From: Pagrus major
Taxonomy: Eukaryota; Chordata; Actinopteri; Spariformes; Sparidae
Direction: 5' to 3'
DNA length: 64,000 bases
NCBI RefSeq assembly: GCF_040436345.1
Contig: NC_133230.1
Coordinates: 3,307,297-3,371,296, forward strand
A model generated the notes under the pieces. It saw only the letters and a program-made list of their open reading frames with translations, had not been told where the DNA came from and made no database searches. Shown piece by piece: positions 1 through 25,900 of this stretch. Made by a program: the position numbers and the translations under genes. How positions within the stretch are numbered: the first letter of the stretch is position 1; each line of letters starts with the position of its first letter.

Positions 1-217
1 CTTTCTGTTTTCAGTATTTAGAATAATTTGGACATGACATGCTCAATGAAAATGCAGTTACAGTTGGTTTCAGTGCAGGTTTTACAGACGAGAAGCAGTC
101 CTGAGTCTGTTTTTTTATTTGAAAATCTGCATCAGACAACAAGCAAACTGTAAGATTTGGTGTAACGCTGATGTACATACATGTGTGTTAGAGGAGAGAG
201 CGTATGAACGAGTGTAA

Positions 218-4665
<4,448 letters not shown>

Positions 4666-7600
4666 AGGTTAACGGGCCGTGAAGGAGGTCACGAGAGTCC
4701 ACTTCCTGTCCACCACCATCAGACCCTCCTCACTGTAAAACAGCCGAGTGTGAACGCTTCACATCTCCACACATTTAACTCGGCATCACACCACCAAGTG
4801 CTCGCTGTACAGGTTTTAAAGTTGCACTTTTTGAAGGTTTGTGCTCTCAGAGGGGATGTCGGGTGTTGTTTTTTTTAAATCTATACATATCGAGGAACAA
4901 GAGGAAAATGAACACGCAGTGACCCGCTGTGTGTTTCTGATCTGAGTGTGTATATCTTTTATTTTTTTCTATGTGCGTGTACTGTATGTACGTGTGAGCG
5001 ATCGCTTCTCAAATCAAGTTCCTGTTTAATATTTAATGCTGTCGCTTGAATGAAGGCAGACGCAGAGACGAGCTTTAAGCTTTACAAACATTTCTCTCGT
5101 AACTCGTCGGTTCAGTTTAATTGTTGTGGGTGAAGTTACACATTTTCAATTTGTGCCGAGCTGAAACAGATAAAGATCGATCGCCTCTTCACTGTGTTTC
5201 TATAGGTCGACTGTGAAAGCAGCTTATTACGACCCACGCCATGTTTCTTGTGAGGTGGCGACCTCTGGTGGCCGTAGTCGTTTTTTACAGCAGCAAAGGA
5301 GGAAGTCATGATTTTAATTAAGTCGTACCATCGTAACTGAAGCTACGTAAGAAATGCAGCTACTTTAAGTCAAATCACAACGTTTCCTTAAATCTAAACA
5401 AGTAGTTTTCTCGCCTCGACTTCAGGAAACTGTCACTCTACACGTTCAGTCGAGGACGCGTTCGATCGGGACGTTATCAAGCTGAAATGTGAAACCAAAA
5501 GTTGCACTGTTGTTCACTTCTACTCTCTACTCGTAGATCTTTATCTTTATCAAGTAAAGTTCATTTTGAAAGACGCCGTCTAACCGAACTTTAGATACTG
5601 TAACTCATTAATGAAAAAAGCCAACTTGCACTGGAGCTGTTTGGCTTCACCCACTAAACTTCAACTCAACTTCTGTCTCGAGAAATGTTTTAATAACTTA
5701 AACTACCGACTCTGCAGATACCCTGTCCAGCAATGACGTCTTTCTGTAGGCCGACCCGGACGTTTGCTCTCAGCTCTGCGTTCACTCTGCAGATTTCCAG
5801 CGAAAGCTCTGAACTGGGGTTTTGTGATTAATCAAGAAAATATAAGTTTTGACCTTATTTTCTGCGTTAATCCACGAAACCTTCAAGACAGAAGTGTCGG
5901 AAACTCTGCTCTTCTTTTCCTAAAATGTTCCGTCCTGTGTTGATTGAAGATTTTGCTTTTTGATGTATGAAGTTCTCTGTTTACATTTGGGTTTTTTATT
6001 TTGTATATTATATTTTATTTGTTCGTGCTTGCGCTGCTCTGAAGAGTTTCCTCTCTCTGTAAAAAGTCTTGAGAATAGCAGCGCTGTCTTTCCTAAACGA
6101 GGCAGGACGACGACGCGTGTTGGCACATGAAGGCCGGGCGACACTTTCTCAGGATCGAGGCTGTAGTTTCACACACTGACTGCAGATTTAAACGCCACTC
6201 CAACGTTTTTTTTTACACATTAGCGACGGCCGGAGAAATGTTACACAACTTTTTTTTACTTCTTTTAGTCGAGACAACACTTTACAACGCGAGTAAAGTT
6301 GAACGAATCCAACCAAAAAAGTGCAAATTATGAATTATTTAAAAAATAGTTATTGTCACGCCTGAGATTTAAGTCGCAAATGTAATGTGTATTTTTTTGC
6401 TATTACCAAAATATTCTCCAGATAGTTATAACTATTTAACAGATATATCTCACTACGATTCACTTTGACATCCAAAGTGTTGCTTAAAAACTGGAATAAA
6501 TAACTGACTTAATGAAAATACTGAATTTCACACAAAATAATCATAAACTTTGTATAAATACTGAAGGATTTATTACAAAATGGTCTATTGATTGTATAAA
6601 ACAGCGTTTAAAATCTGACAAAACTCACCGACTGAGTGTCGTTCTGAGATTTACGTTTCTAGTTTTATTGACCTTTATATTAAATAAAGTTCACTATGCA
6701 TACATGATCTTTTTTCTTTAAAGGGAACCAAGTTATGTTTATTTATCAAATTATTCTGGTGACACAGAACTTTTTACCCCGTTGATTAACATTTAGAAAA
6801 TGTAGTTTTATCAGCTGGTGTGTCTAATTTTTATGGTACCTTACCTACTTAAACTGAATTTAAATCTATTTTTAAAACACTTTTCTTTTACTGAACAAAA
6901 TAAGCCAAACTTATTAAATCTTAAATGTTGTTTAAAGTCAGATATCAGCACCAGAACGTTTCCAAACATAGATCAGATTTTCTGACGACAACATTTACTG
7001 CAGAATGAGTCGTTTTTCTTGCAGAAGTTTCATGAACGTGTAGTTTTTTGTGCAATAAGCTTTTTGTTTGACGTTCCCGTCCTTTATTGGAAAAACTCTT
7101 CTCGTCTCACCGTCCTGATTCTGATTCTGACTTTTAACTTGAAGGCTTTCGTTCCAAAACATCGTCCTTGAAATCCATTTTTCGTCCCAGATAATGAAAA
7201 GCAAACATGAAGCCCTGAAGTGTAAATATATATAAACGCTGAATAGATTTGATAACTTGGCGTGCCGGCAATAATTTTGTTAGATGTTAATTTCTTTTTG
7301 AATTTTTCTGTATAATGTTGATTTTATTTACTTTGTCGAGTGTTGAAGCTTCTTGTTGACTGTTGATCAGTCTGATCATCAACCTGCTCTGTGCTTGTTC
7401 TCTCTTTTAATCCTCATTATCTGACTGTCTTTACTGTAACGAGGCTCCACAAAGTAACGAGGCACATAACTTAACGACGTCTGATGAACCGGGCGACAGT
7501 TTGAGCGACGTCGGACAGGAAACACTTCAGAAACTGACAACAAAGTGACACAAAGTTAAAGTTTTGATGTCCTGAATGTTGTTTACAGAAAATTTAATGC

Positions 7601-9720
7601 AAACTAGTTTTATACGGAAGCAAAGAAAGGCCAAAATGTTATGCGTTAAAATTAATTAATCTGAATTTATGTGGTTTGAGTTTCCGTCTTAAGTGTTTAA
7701 GTTGGATCACAGCACGTAACCTGACGTAAAAATCTTAATTTATCGTCTTGAATTTTGGTGTAACTTGATTAATATTATCATTTTCTCATGACTTTGGTTT
7801 CTAGATCACAATTTTATATCTGAATTTGTCAGTAAAATTATGTTTTTGAGGGGATATGTTTATAGAAATATGCAAAAGTAAAATATTTTGAACCCTGAAG
7901 TTTTAGTTGTATGTAAATTCCCACATTTTATGTTCAGTGGTGACTAAATTAAACAATTAAGGATTAATTTGTTTATAAGATTCAAATCTTTTTGGCCTTT
8001 TCTTGTTTCCGTAGTTTTACTTATTTGATGCAATTTACTGTTTGAGGTAAAAAAACAGGAAAATATAATTTGTCGCACTACATTTTTGTAACGATTTAGA
8101 CGTATTTCAACCAAAGTTAAACACATTTTTCCTCTTTATTCTCTCTCATGTATTCGTATGAACACACAGTTCTGTCTACACTATATTTTCCCACTAATGT
8201 TTCGTTTCACACAGAAATTGTTGCCTGATTTTAGGTCGACGTTGCTCAAACTTTCGCCTCGTTGCAGAGGACAAACTGCAGCAGCCTGATGCTGATGATC
8301 ACACGAGGAAAACTTCAAAATCTGTCCTGAAACTACGACTTTTAATCAGGTTTTTAAATATGAATGTAAACGTACGGAGGAAACAACGACAGGTTTTATT
8401 TGAGTCTGTGTTTGTTTTCTTGTTGAAGCAGTGAAGGTCTCGCAGTCCGTCCTTTTTAAATCCTCCGCTCTCCTAAATCTAAAGTTTTTACGGGAACAAC
8501 TATTAAACACAAGTTTGAATGTCAAGTTGCACTTGTCCTCCATCGTTTTTTTGTTTTTTTAATGTGTGTAAGATGCAGTTTATCTTAAAGACCCTCCGTG
8601 TTGAATATGAAATCAAAGCGTCCGCTGTGTGTGTGTTGTATGTACACAAGATGCTCCTGGATGAGACTGGCTGTCATGAAACTACTCGTCCTCTGTAACT
8701 GCTGCTCTCTCAGACATGTAGGCTTCTCGTTCGTCTGCAGAACTGATGTTCCACTACGTCTTTTTGTTTTAATGACTAAAGTTCATTAAAAAGTTTGTCC
8801 AGCAAAATTATTTTACAGCTCAACTGAATTTGAATAAAATGATCGAATTCATGACTTTTGTACTGAGATTTTTAATGTTTTATCTGCTCAGGACTTCTGT
8901 AGTAACTTATTAAATCCTTTAATATTCAGAAATAAGGTGATAAAATTACTTTTATCCACATTTTTCTTGCACATTTTTTGTTTTTCTGTGACTGAAGATA
9001 CATCCGTCAAGGCTGTGGGTGTTAAGCACCAAAGGGTATATCCTTCAAATTATGATATACTTTACACTTGAATAGTTCAATTAAACCACAATATCAAATA
9101 GTCTTCAGGTTTTATCTAAATCTAGGCCAATTTTTATCTAAAAAAAGATGAAAAAATATGTTTTTAGAATAAATAAAACTGACTTTTAATCCTTGTTTTC
9201 ACTGCCTTGGATTTAAAAACAAAATCTGCATGATAAGAATGTGTAGTTTCTTTCCATGGAAGCATTTTTTTTTCACCAGACTTGATACTTCCTCATTAAT
9301 AGCTAAATTAATAATATAATGTGTTATTTTGCCAACAGAAAGCTTTTTAAATAACTTTATACAGATCTAGACAATATCAGTCTGCATATGTTGTACAAAG
9401 CAGCTCGAGATGAGCAACATAAGATGGACAAAGTATTAAAAATACATTAAATTAACAAAAAAAATGAACTTGTTAACATTATTTATCGTTCTTTATTCGT
9501 GAATATTATATTTTTATAGCAGAAAAGGAAGTTTCACACAGCTGTAACCATTCTGTTATCAGCACGATCAGATAATAAACCCTCTGAGCTCCTCAGAAAA
9601 ATAAATAAATAAACATATGACTGAATTTTGATGAGTATCAGCAGTCAGAAACAAAGAAACCTCAGTGTTTCCCTCCTGCAGCCTTGTGTTTTCACGGAGG
9701 CTGTAAAATCAAAACACCCC
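4666..9720 (+). other. klc1 3' UTR followed by intergenic DNA
   Basis: There is no supported gene between the klc1 stop and the zfyve21 promoter. The first part must be klc1 3' UTR. Candidate poly(A) signals AATAAA lie at 6495-6500, 6683-6688 and 8833-8838, and the sequence does not say which is used. All open frames are short and lack exon-like borders. In human, XRCC3 sits between KLC1 and ZFYVE21; no part of an XRCC3-like gene was recognised here. Confidence 0.6.
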
Positions 9721-16612
<6,892 letters not shown>

Positions 16613-19600
16613 CGGACCGAGCGTCTGGGCGGCGCACACCCAAGTGTTTTTGTACCCCGTCTCACTGGGGTTCGGTATCGTTTGGATTTTTATTAACGCC
16701 AGTTCTGATTCTGCTTCTCCGTCTGATTCCTCATCAGTTCTCGGTAATTTCTGCAAGAAACGTTTATATAAAAACAAAACAATTTATTACCTCTATAACG
16801 AGTACTTTGTACATCATGTTTACCAACAAGTCCTTCTAATTTTTTTACATTTTACATCTTTGATTTAAACTTTTCTCTAACGGCAGGAGACGCAGCTTCC
16901 CGACACGAGTTGGCGGCCTGTCGATCGTCGGAGGCTCCGACTTTTAAATACGGTTCTTTTACTTTCTCGCATTTGAGGATTGTTTTGGATTAACTTCTCT
17001 TTTTTCAGCCACGCGATCCGGCGACATTTTGTAGTTGACATTTTAACATCCGTGAAACGTGACGTCGAAGCTTTTCATAAACCGTTTTTTCATAACTTCA
17101 GAGATGCAGTAAAACACTTCGGATACAGGCACAGGTGTTTCCGTGGCAACACAATACTTTTATACTCTGCTGATAATGTTTTTTTCAGCGTGTCACTTTT
17201 TTTAATTTTATTTTCTGGAGGAAGTGACGAGACACTTTATGGATCCCTGTAGGGACGTTTTTTTTATTTGTCATTCTGCCGACCCGTCGACCACAGAGGT
17301 CAGCTGAACAGAACCAGGTAGGGACTGAACGTCTCGCTGCAGCAGGACGGATCGTTGATTGTTGAACCCAGATCGTCCAGATAAAGCAAGTTAAAGGAAC
17401 AGTTCACCCAAAAATGAAAATTTGTCCACTCAAGTTTGTAGTCAACAAAACATTTCTGGAGCTTCACAGCAAAACATCGTTGCATATAAAAAATAAAATG
17501 GCTCCATACAGCTCGTCCGGTGTAATACAAGTCTACAGAAGGCCTGAAATCTCAAACTGATATGCAAAGATGTTTTTTTACGCCCTCTTTTAAGCCAAAA
17601 TCTTCACTGTAGCTGGAAAGGTAAAAGCGTTAGCGTGCACCTCGCCTGAAGTCAGCAAAGTTTGAGTTTGTGTGTCGAGGGTGTAAATCAATAGTCACGA
17701 CCGAGACCAGTGTAATGCTGCGTTCACGTGCTCCTCTGAAGTCGTTCTTCCGACTCTGTTGTGTTCATGTGCGTCAGAATGAAGGAGCAAAACGGACGTC
17801 AAACAGAAGTTGTTTTGCATTTTATCTCTCAGAGAGTTTAAACAACACGTTGACGGCTGTTTCCAGTATTTGGTATCAACGGTGTTTTGATGTGAAGCTC
17901 CAGAAACCTTTTGTGGAAACTTCACCTGACTTTCCATCAGCATGTGGGGGAGTAGTTGTCATATTTTGGGTGAACTGTTCCTTTTAAAAGGATAAATCCA
18001 CCATAAAACCCTTTAACACAGACAGAAAAGCAGCTGCGTGTGATGCTCTTTGCATTTCAGGGCCACTTTGGTTTAATTTAAAGTAAATCTCACTGATGTT
18101 TTGTTCGGCCTTATCTCTTTAAAAACAACCCAGGAGCCTCAGAGAGCATTTTTTATGCACTCGCAGGATAAAGAAGACTTTTCCTGAAATGCAAAAAACA
18201 TCACAGATTTTAAACGAAGCCGTCAGAGCTGCTGTCACGAGTCCAGGCAACGTGTTTCTGCTCCTCCTCTGTGGATCGTTTTAACGACTCTGCTCTCTGC
18301 TGCGACTATTTACAGATTTAAATCTTTAGACGTCGTCGTCTAAGGAAACTACAGACTATTCACTGATTCAGGTGAAGCATTAACACACACACACACATAA
18401 ATAAATGCTTTAAATGTAGTTTCATGTATTGAGGTTTTGTATAAGCTATTTTGTTAACTATTCCTACTTTAACACGAGGCGTGTACGTACTCACATGATT
18501 TTCAAAGCTGAAGTATGACTATAGTTTTTTGTAACATTTGTAAACGGTAGTTCCTTTAATCCTTCCTCTCAGACCCGAACAGAGTCGGCTTCTCCCGGTT
18601 TTTATTCTTCTCGCTGTCCAGAGACGTGAAATCACCTCCTTCCATCAACCAAAACGCTGTCCGGTTCTGGTTTGGTTCGTCAGTTTAGTTGTGCTTCCCG
18701 AGGACCTATCGTAAACAAGGAAGGAAGTGTCGAGCGAAGAAATATTCTCCCGATCAATGTTTATTGCGTTAAAAAGGTTTCTGAGAGTTCGTCCCGGTTT
18801 GTGCCTCTTTTGTTTTATCACTACATTTTTTCCTCACAGAGTTACGAAGCTGTTCTCCTGGAAAAGTTATATTTTTTATTCAATTGTTAAGCAAGAAGTT
18901 GCAAATCAACCTGGCCTAAAATTTAAACACTTACTGCTCTTGATAGTATTTCCATAATCCTCAATAACTCTTCTCACCATCAGATTAAAGATATCCTGTC
19001 TGCTGCGTTAATAAAGTTTTTTAACCTGTTTCCGAGCCGAAAACGACATCTGATCCAATAATTTCTGTACACGTCGTATTGCAACTTAAGAAAAGCCTTA
19101 AAAATCGTCTTTTCTTACGCTGAAAACTGGATATTTTGTGATCCAGATGTTCAGATGAGTCTTTGGGGACTCTGGAAATACCTTCAGACCTTCTGCTTCA
19201 AATAAAATGGTGACACACGAGCGGCACAAACCAGGACGATCAGAAGACATTTAAACATTTCTGTGATGCCACGTCGCTTCCTGATGTTGTCACAGTTCCC
19301 ACAAATCCCTGATTTTCCTTCGAGCTCGATCTTTAAGTCTTGTAACTCTAAAACTGTTTTGAGTTGGAGGAAAACTTAAGTGAATTTGTGGCGCTGTTGA
19401 GGTTTTTATAACAAATTGAAGTCGTGTTTCTTTAAACACTTTTATTATTTCGCCGAAGCATGAAGTGTTTTTGTGAATTTAAGATTTGTGACGCAGAAAT
19501 CTCAACTCAGCGTCCTCTAACACGCTTTTAAATGGACCTTGAGACAAGACTTTGCATGCTCGACCTCCAATCTGTCCAGTCGTTGACACTATGTGCTACA

Positions 19601-20345
19601 TTTTCGCTGAGATTACCAAGTATGATTGGCTCCACGATAATTAGAGACATCTGTGAGTCTTCCCTGTTTTTTTTCGCAGCTCGAAGAAAGAAACTTCAGG
19701 TGGTTTAACGGAGCACAGAGCGGGTCGTATCGACGTTTTTTTGTGATTTAAACTTGTCGTATCCGCCACCTCCACCTCCACTTTGTGACATAAAGTTTAT
19801 TTTTATACGCTGCTCACCTAAGAATTTAAAAAATAAATCACATGTAGTCGTTTGGTTTCGAGGCTTTCGGACCAGAGACGGAGGAGGATGGAGAGGTTTT
19901 TATGTGTCGATGTTGTCTCGGAGGTGTTTTTTTTTTTTGTACGTTCGCACCAACAACACTGTTCTTCCATCGTAGAGCTGTTTGTTATGAAGTCGGATGA
20001 GACGGCTGCACGGTTAGCAGACGATAATGATCAAAAAACACATTATTTCCTGGATTTCATGTTAAAAATGATCCTTTAAGTGAATGAATCTGAGTAAAGA
20101 CTGTTAGATTCACCGTGCAGCCGCCTCACACCGTCCCGTTTGTACGTGAACGTTGAGTTTTTATGTTGTAAGTGTGCACGACGTGTGATCGTCACCAAGT
20201 CACGACTCAGCCAGTGTTTGTACCTGCACTTTATGCCCGCCTTGATTACATCCTTTTTATCCCTCCGCTGCATTTATTACGCTGAAGATACTCTGCTACA
20301 CCCCTCTGTTGGATTATTCTGTTGAGAATAAAATCAAGTGTTTAT
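16613..20345 (+). other. zfyve21: Probable long zfyve21 3' UTR
   Basis: No further coding exon was found after the stop. The best poly(A) signal is AATAAA at 20327-20332, followed by a GT-rich stretch (GCGGTGTCGTTTGTGTC), which is a good cleavage context. That implies a 3' UTR of about 3.7 kb. An earlier end cannot be excluded. Confidence 0.5.
17391..17987. mobile_element. MITE-like non-autonomous DNA transposon with terminal inverted repeats
   Basis: The left end reads TTAAAGGAACAGTTCACCCA and the right end is its inverse, GGGTGAACTGTTCCTTTTAA, one base longer. Inner parts also pair: CATTTCTGGAGCTTCACAGC at 17451-17470 is inverted at about 17893-17912. It is about 600 bp long with no coding capacity. 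The 'aacagttcacccaaaaatgaaaat' terminus is widespread in teleost genomes. It lies inside the probable zfyve21 3' UTR. Confidence 0.8.
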
Positions 20346-22600
20346 ACATCTGCGGTGTCGTTTGTGTCATTTGGGAGCCGAAGACGTCTTTAATGACGTC
20401 AGTCCAGACGAACTGATGGAGACGATGTTACAGCAACACTTAATAATTGTTGATTTTATTTAGTATTTTACTGTTTGTAACCCTCGTTTACCAAAAGTTC
20501 TTGTTGTTTAAATGCACAAACATTTGCTTTTTCTTTCACAAAGCAACAGGAAGTCGATGGACAGACTCTAAAACAAGAAAAGTAAAAGTTGTTTGTATGT
20601 TTTATAAATCTTGACCTGATGTTTCAGACGTTTACACAACGTTAACAGTGAAGACTCGTAGCTAAGTTAAGTGTGAGTTTCTAAAACAATAAGATTTTAT
20701 GTTTGTTGACAGTCTAATGACGAAATCTTAATGTTTTTATGCAGTTACACGTTTACTTTTAGTTTGTTCACAGTCGTTTGCTTTGTGTATTTAAGGCACG
20801 ACAACCATCAGTTCTTCATTGGGTCGGTTCTCGTCTCTTTCTGTCAGCAGTGACATGAATAAACTTCAGTATGATCCAATGAAAAGTCGGTGTTCGGCTT
20901 CATCGTTTCACCACTAGATGGAGACCAACACCATCTTAACCAAGACGGGACTCAAAGAGAAAAAAGCTCCACACCACCGACAGAAAACAGATCCCAGAGC
21001 AGTGGATCTCAATCTGGAGGAGGGGTCAGAGGTCAAGAGATGATTAAAGGAGTAAGATGACATCATTTATATTAAAATATTTGTTCATGTTTCTCGTAAT
21101 ACTGGAAACTTTTACCTCTTCAGGCCTAAAAAATACTTACTTGACCTTCCTTGACCCTGTGTTGGCTGCTACATGTCTGCAAAGAAGAAACAATTTCATT
21201 CACATTCAGCTTTCGCAACCAAATAAAGATTGAAACTGATGATAAAACTCGAAACAATCAGGCTGATGGACCCCAGCCGGTGATTCAGACACCTTGGCAG
21301 AGGAAGACGTAGCAGCATCGTCTCTGTGTCGGCGTCTCTCGGCAGGAAAGCACCGTGGATTTCCACCTACGAGCTTCCAGTCAGTGCTCAGCCTGCTGAT
21401 TTACCACCAAAGGCTTTAACGAGCGTCTCTTCCCTTCACTTCCTCTCGCTTTTCCAAGGGGAACATGTAGCTCTGACCTCCGTCTTCCTGAGCACATCCT
21501 CCCTCTCATCATACCAAACGCTACACAAACACAGACAGATACTTTGAGGAAATATACTAGATGCCGACAGAAAAACTGCAGCACAGACTTGCATCCTTCC
21601 TCGCGCCTCGAGTAGCTACAGAAATAATAAACTGGAAACACATCGGCTCGTTGCGTTCGGCCTGTATTCCCACACGTGGCGCTCGATTTCCCGCAATTGT
21701 TCGTTCGGGGCCGTTAGTCGTCTTTGAACTCAGCCGGTCTTTTAACGCTCCCCTGGTGAAGTGTGAAACTCTTCAGACAGATTCACTCTTCAGATGTCTT
21801 TCTTGAGCTCATTGTTGTTTTGAGCCGTGCTGGGGGAACGGTTAGCTCGGGGGATAACTCAAAAACTATTTTTTCGGTGGCGTACTGTGAGATTTGGTAC
21901 ATTTATTCCATTTATTTATTAAAAGTTTGAACATTCACGGTCGCCAGAGGATGCTCAGAGGTGATACCCTGAGTTTTCCTTTAGCATCGCCACCACGAGG
22001 TTGACATTTGTTAAATACTGTGGCGATCCTTTAACTTTCCCTTGCTCCTTCCTTTCCTGTCCAAAACTAAAAACATTCCCATCAGCCTCAGCTGTTTGGT
22101 GCTAATCCCCAAATCTCAACAGGCTAACACACTAAACCTGAAGATTTAATGTGCTTTAAAATAAAAAATTAAGTTATTTATTTGGTTGGTTGTGGCCTGA
22201 ATCACACACATGATGTCTGTCAATCAAAAAAGATCATTTTCCATCTTGAGAAAGTCTGAAAGAGCTGCTTTCACAGGACTGCAGGTGTCAACATGAGCAG
22301 ATTTATTGTGATTTTCATCTTTTTTAGGACCTTTTCAGGCGGCCATGTTGGTGTTGGTGACATGAGACGCAGATCTACATGATATTTTACGATCTTAACC
22401 ACAAAAAGCAACTTTACTGACTTGAAAAATTATCTTTTTCATTCACAAACATCATCAGTTTTTCTGATTAAGGTCCCTGATCCTGCACTGTCGGTTCATG
22501 TTCAGCATTTAAAGTCAACTAGAAATCATTGTTTCCGTCTTCGTGATGATAATACAACTTTAAAATGTAGCGCTCGGCAAAAATGAACCCTCAGATCACA
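20346..22600. other. Spacer between convergent zfyve21 and tnfaip2
   Basis: No supported gene. Short open frames near 21326-21806 overlap on both strands and lack splice sites or recognisable content. A second AATAAA lies near 20858-20863. The two flanking genes converge here. Confidence 0.6.
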
Positions 22601-22619
22601 CTTCAGACGTTTCACCAGA

Positions 22620-22625
22620 TTTATT
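22620..22625 (-). other. Poly(A) signal of tnfaip2
   Basis: TTTATT on the plus strand reads AATAAA on the minus strand, about 320 nt after the tnfaip2 stop. A second AATAAA at 22703-22708 (minus strand) is an alternative closer to the stop. Confidence 0.55.
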
Positions 22626-22940
22626 TTAAAAAACTTAACTTACATTTAAAACTTTCTGTACATCACATAACATATAAAAGTATAAAATTACAGCTTGATC
22701 TCTTTATTGCACCTTAAGTATGAACACTGATTTCATATTTTAAAGAAATTTACACTATCACACACACACACACAAGTAGAAAGCAGCTTATTAACCAGCA
22801 ACAAGGTGAACTGAATATTTAAACATTCATACAGCAACGACGACGCGTAGTTCATCGCTTCACAGTCGGTCTGCAGGCGACCGACCCATCGCACTGACAC
22901 AACAACACACGGTACTGTACGATCCAGCAGTTTGTGCGGC

Positions 22941-25900
22941 TCATTTGACCTGAACTGTGCAGAAGAACGGACGGTTGCTGCTGCAGCCGGTGACCTCCAG
23001 CGCCTCCACCAGGGTCTCTTTGACGGCTTTCCTGTTCGCCCTCGAGAAGTTCGTCTTGAGCTTGAGCAGAGCTGAAACATGTTTGGCACTGAGGAGGGGG
23101 AAGAAGGCAAGAAAACAACTTCAGCTTCTTTACTACAGCAGAAAAAGTAATAAAGTACAGGCTCAGAGTATCAGAGTAGAGCGTCTCCCGTCTGAGGGAC
23201 GTTACTGAAGACTGTAAAAGTTAAAGGTACAAGTAACGAGCCTGTCTTGAGAGTGTGAGGAGGAGGAAGTTCAGGTATTTGTGCTGCTCCTCTAGTTTCT
23301 AACCTTTGTATCTGACTTGCAGCACTCGTGTTAGTTTCAGCAGCGTCTGCTTTTAGCTCATAATCTCATCCTGCTGCCAGGAAACATCTGACCATATTTT
23401 CTCTTCCTGTTGTCCCTCAGCTCTCTCCCTCTCTCTGAAATGTGGGTCTGTTTATGCTCGTCCTGCAGTCGTGTAAACCGTGATGCTATCCCGTCCTCAT
23501 CAGGTCCATTACGCTTGAGACAACAGACGTAAACGAGGACGTCTGTGGAAAATACCCTGTAAATATTTGTCTTAAAGTTTAAAGTCACCTGAGGTCGGGG
23601 AAAGCAGTCCCCAGTGATACGACCTCCATCTGCACGGAGGCGCAGTCTTGGAGTTTCAGCACTTCTGCAATCTTGATCAGGATTTCCTTCAGCCACTCCT
23701 CCTTTGATCCCTGCGGAGACACAACAGTTAATCATCTACCCACGCCACATTTCCCTGAATCACTCATTAATCCGTCAGTTCAGCGACACACCCACTCACC
23801 ATGCTGAAGAATAACTCGTGCAGGCTCTCTGCGTCGTTCTTCACGGTGTCGAAGGCCTTCAGCTGCAGATCCCGGTCCTTCAGCTTCACTTCGCCCTTCA
23901 GGAGCCTCTTCACGTATTCTGCGGTCACTTCCTGGTGCAGCTGGCCAATCAGCTTCTGCAATTAAGCCAATCAACCAATCAGAAAACTCTTAAGTTGTTG
24001 TAAACTTTGAGTTGTTTAATCCAACACATTTAAGTTAAATCATGACCTCCTTCTTCAGTTTACCTGCTGGCTGGCGTCGGTCAGACCCTGAAGATCATGA
24101 AGCTCTTCTTTGATGCTGTCCAGCAGCTTCTCGAACGCCTTCTTATTCAGCCAGTCGCTGGTTCCCAACTTGCGATACTGCGACTGTGCGAAGTACAAAC
24201 ACGATGCATGAGACACGAAACACTTCCATCCACAGTCAACTCAACATATGTTAGTAAGACACATGCAGATAAACGTACCTTCAGGGCGTCGTGCACGGGT
24301 TTTAATAAAAACGCGTGGCCGGTTTGTTTCATCTCCTCCAGAACAAGCACACATGTTGTCTGAACTTCCTCCGGGAACAGATGACTCTTCTTCTGGACGA
24401 CGTCGCTGCACAAACACCAGAGAAGTTCACGTTAGCTCACAGAGGTCTCATCATCATCATCATCGTCGTCTCATCGCACCACAAAAGTTTAAAAGTCAGA
24501 AACGCACCTGAACTGTTCGATGCAGCCCAGATTGGCCTTGATGAACGAGCAGCTGTTCGGTTTGTTTTGCTTCATGATGTCGTTGTGGAAGCTCCTGAAC
24601 CTGCAGGAGTCGAGTGAAAACTTTAATAGTGTCGTTGTTGTGAAGTATAAAGACAAAAAAAGTGATATTATTCAGAAGAAAATCTTTTTTTTTTTTACCT
24701 TTGCATGAACTCTGTCAGTGGGCACGTGATGCTCTGGGCTTTGGGCAGGTCTCCAACAATCTTTGCAGCTGCCGTCACCATGCCGTAGAGTAGCTAAAGA
24801 CAGGAAGAGGAAACAGTCGATGAAAGCACGTAAAAATCACTGTGAAGAGCGAGAAAACATTCCCCGTGTGAAATATGTGTCAGCTTTCTTCAGACGCAAG
24901 ATGAAAAGCCACGTTAACTCGACTTTTTACCACCGTGACCTTGATCTGAAGGTGAAGTTAATCTTTACAGTTTGTTTTCTTCTCCGGTTTGGCTTTAATT
25001 AATATGTGAAACAGCCTGGAAAATATTTTGGAGAACACTTCCTGGATTAAAAAATGATAGAGGGAGACGAGGTGAACACTGTTTTACTCGTGACTCGACA
25101 AAAATCATGTCGTCTATCTTCGTTTATCGTCACGGTATTGTCATGTCAGACCTTCATCTGGAGTTTTCTCTCTTGCTGCTTATTTAACCATCCAGTAGTT
25201 ACGATCACGATCATTCATTTGCAGTTGTGTCCAATCTCCTCTCTCTTTTAGCTCCGTTTTTGGTCTCCACCACCTCCTGAGGGGAAATATCTGCCTCTTT
25301 AGCTGCTAAACGCTACGCTATGTTCACCAGCTAGTCTCTAACTGTGTCTGTCTCTTGTTTGCTGCTGACCAGGTGTTGGATTTTTTTGTTTTTACATTGT
25401 TATGATTGTAGCCGCTTTCACATCATGTCGTCTTCTTGATCGTGTACCTGAATGACGTCGTAGGCCACGGGACTGGCGAAGCAGCCGTCCTCTCTCGTCG
25501 GCTCCTCTCCTTTGATCCACTTCTCCTTCGCTTCCTCCAGGACACGGCCGACGTAAGTCGTCAGCTCATCCTGAAAAAAAAAACGACATGCAGCCGTCAC
25601 TTACAACATTCAGACTTTAATACACAGCTTCTGTTTTTTAGCTTCTGAACCAGGCAGCTCAGGTTACCTGCTGTTTGCTCAGGAACTGTTCCTCCAGAGG
25701 TTCAAGTAAGTCTTTCGACAGCAGCTTTCCCAACGCCGCACCGTCGATCTCGCAGGCGAGCTCCGGCTTTTGAAGGATCCTGACGCACAGAACAGAACTT
25801 TTATTATTAACGCCTCAAGACAAACATCTCACTTTCCCGTAAACCGCTTGCCTCATTAACTGGTTTGTGAGCATCGAGCCTCATCCGTCTTTTCATTGCA

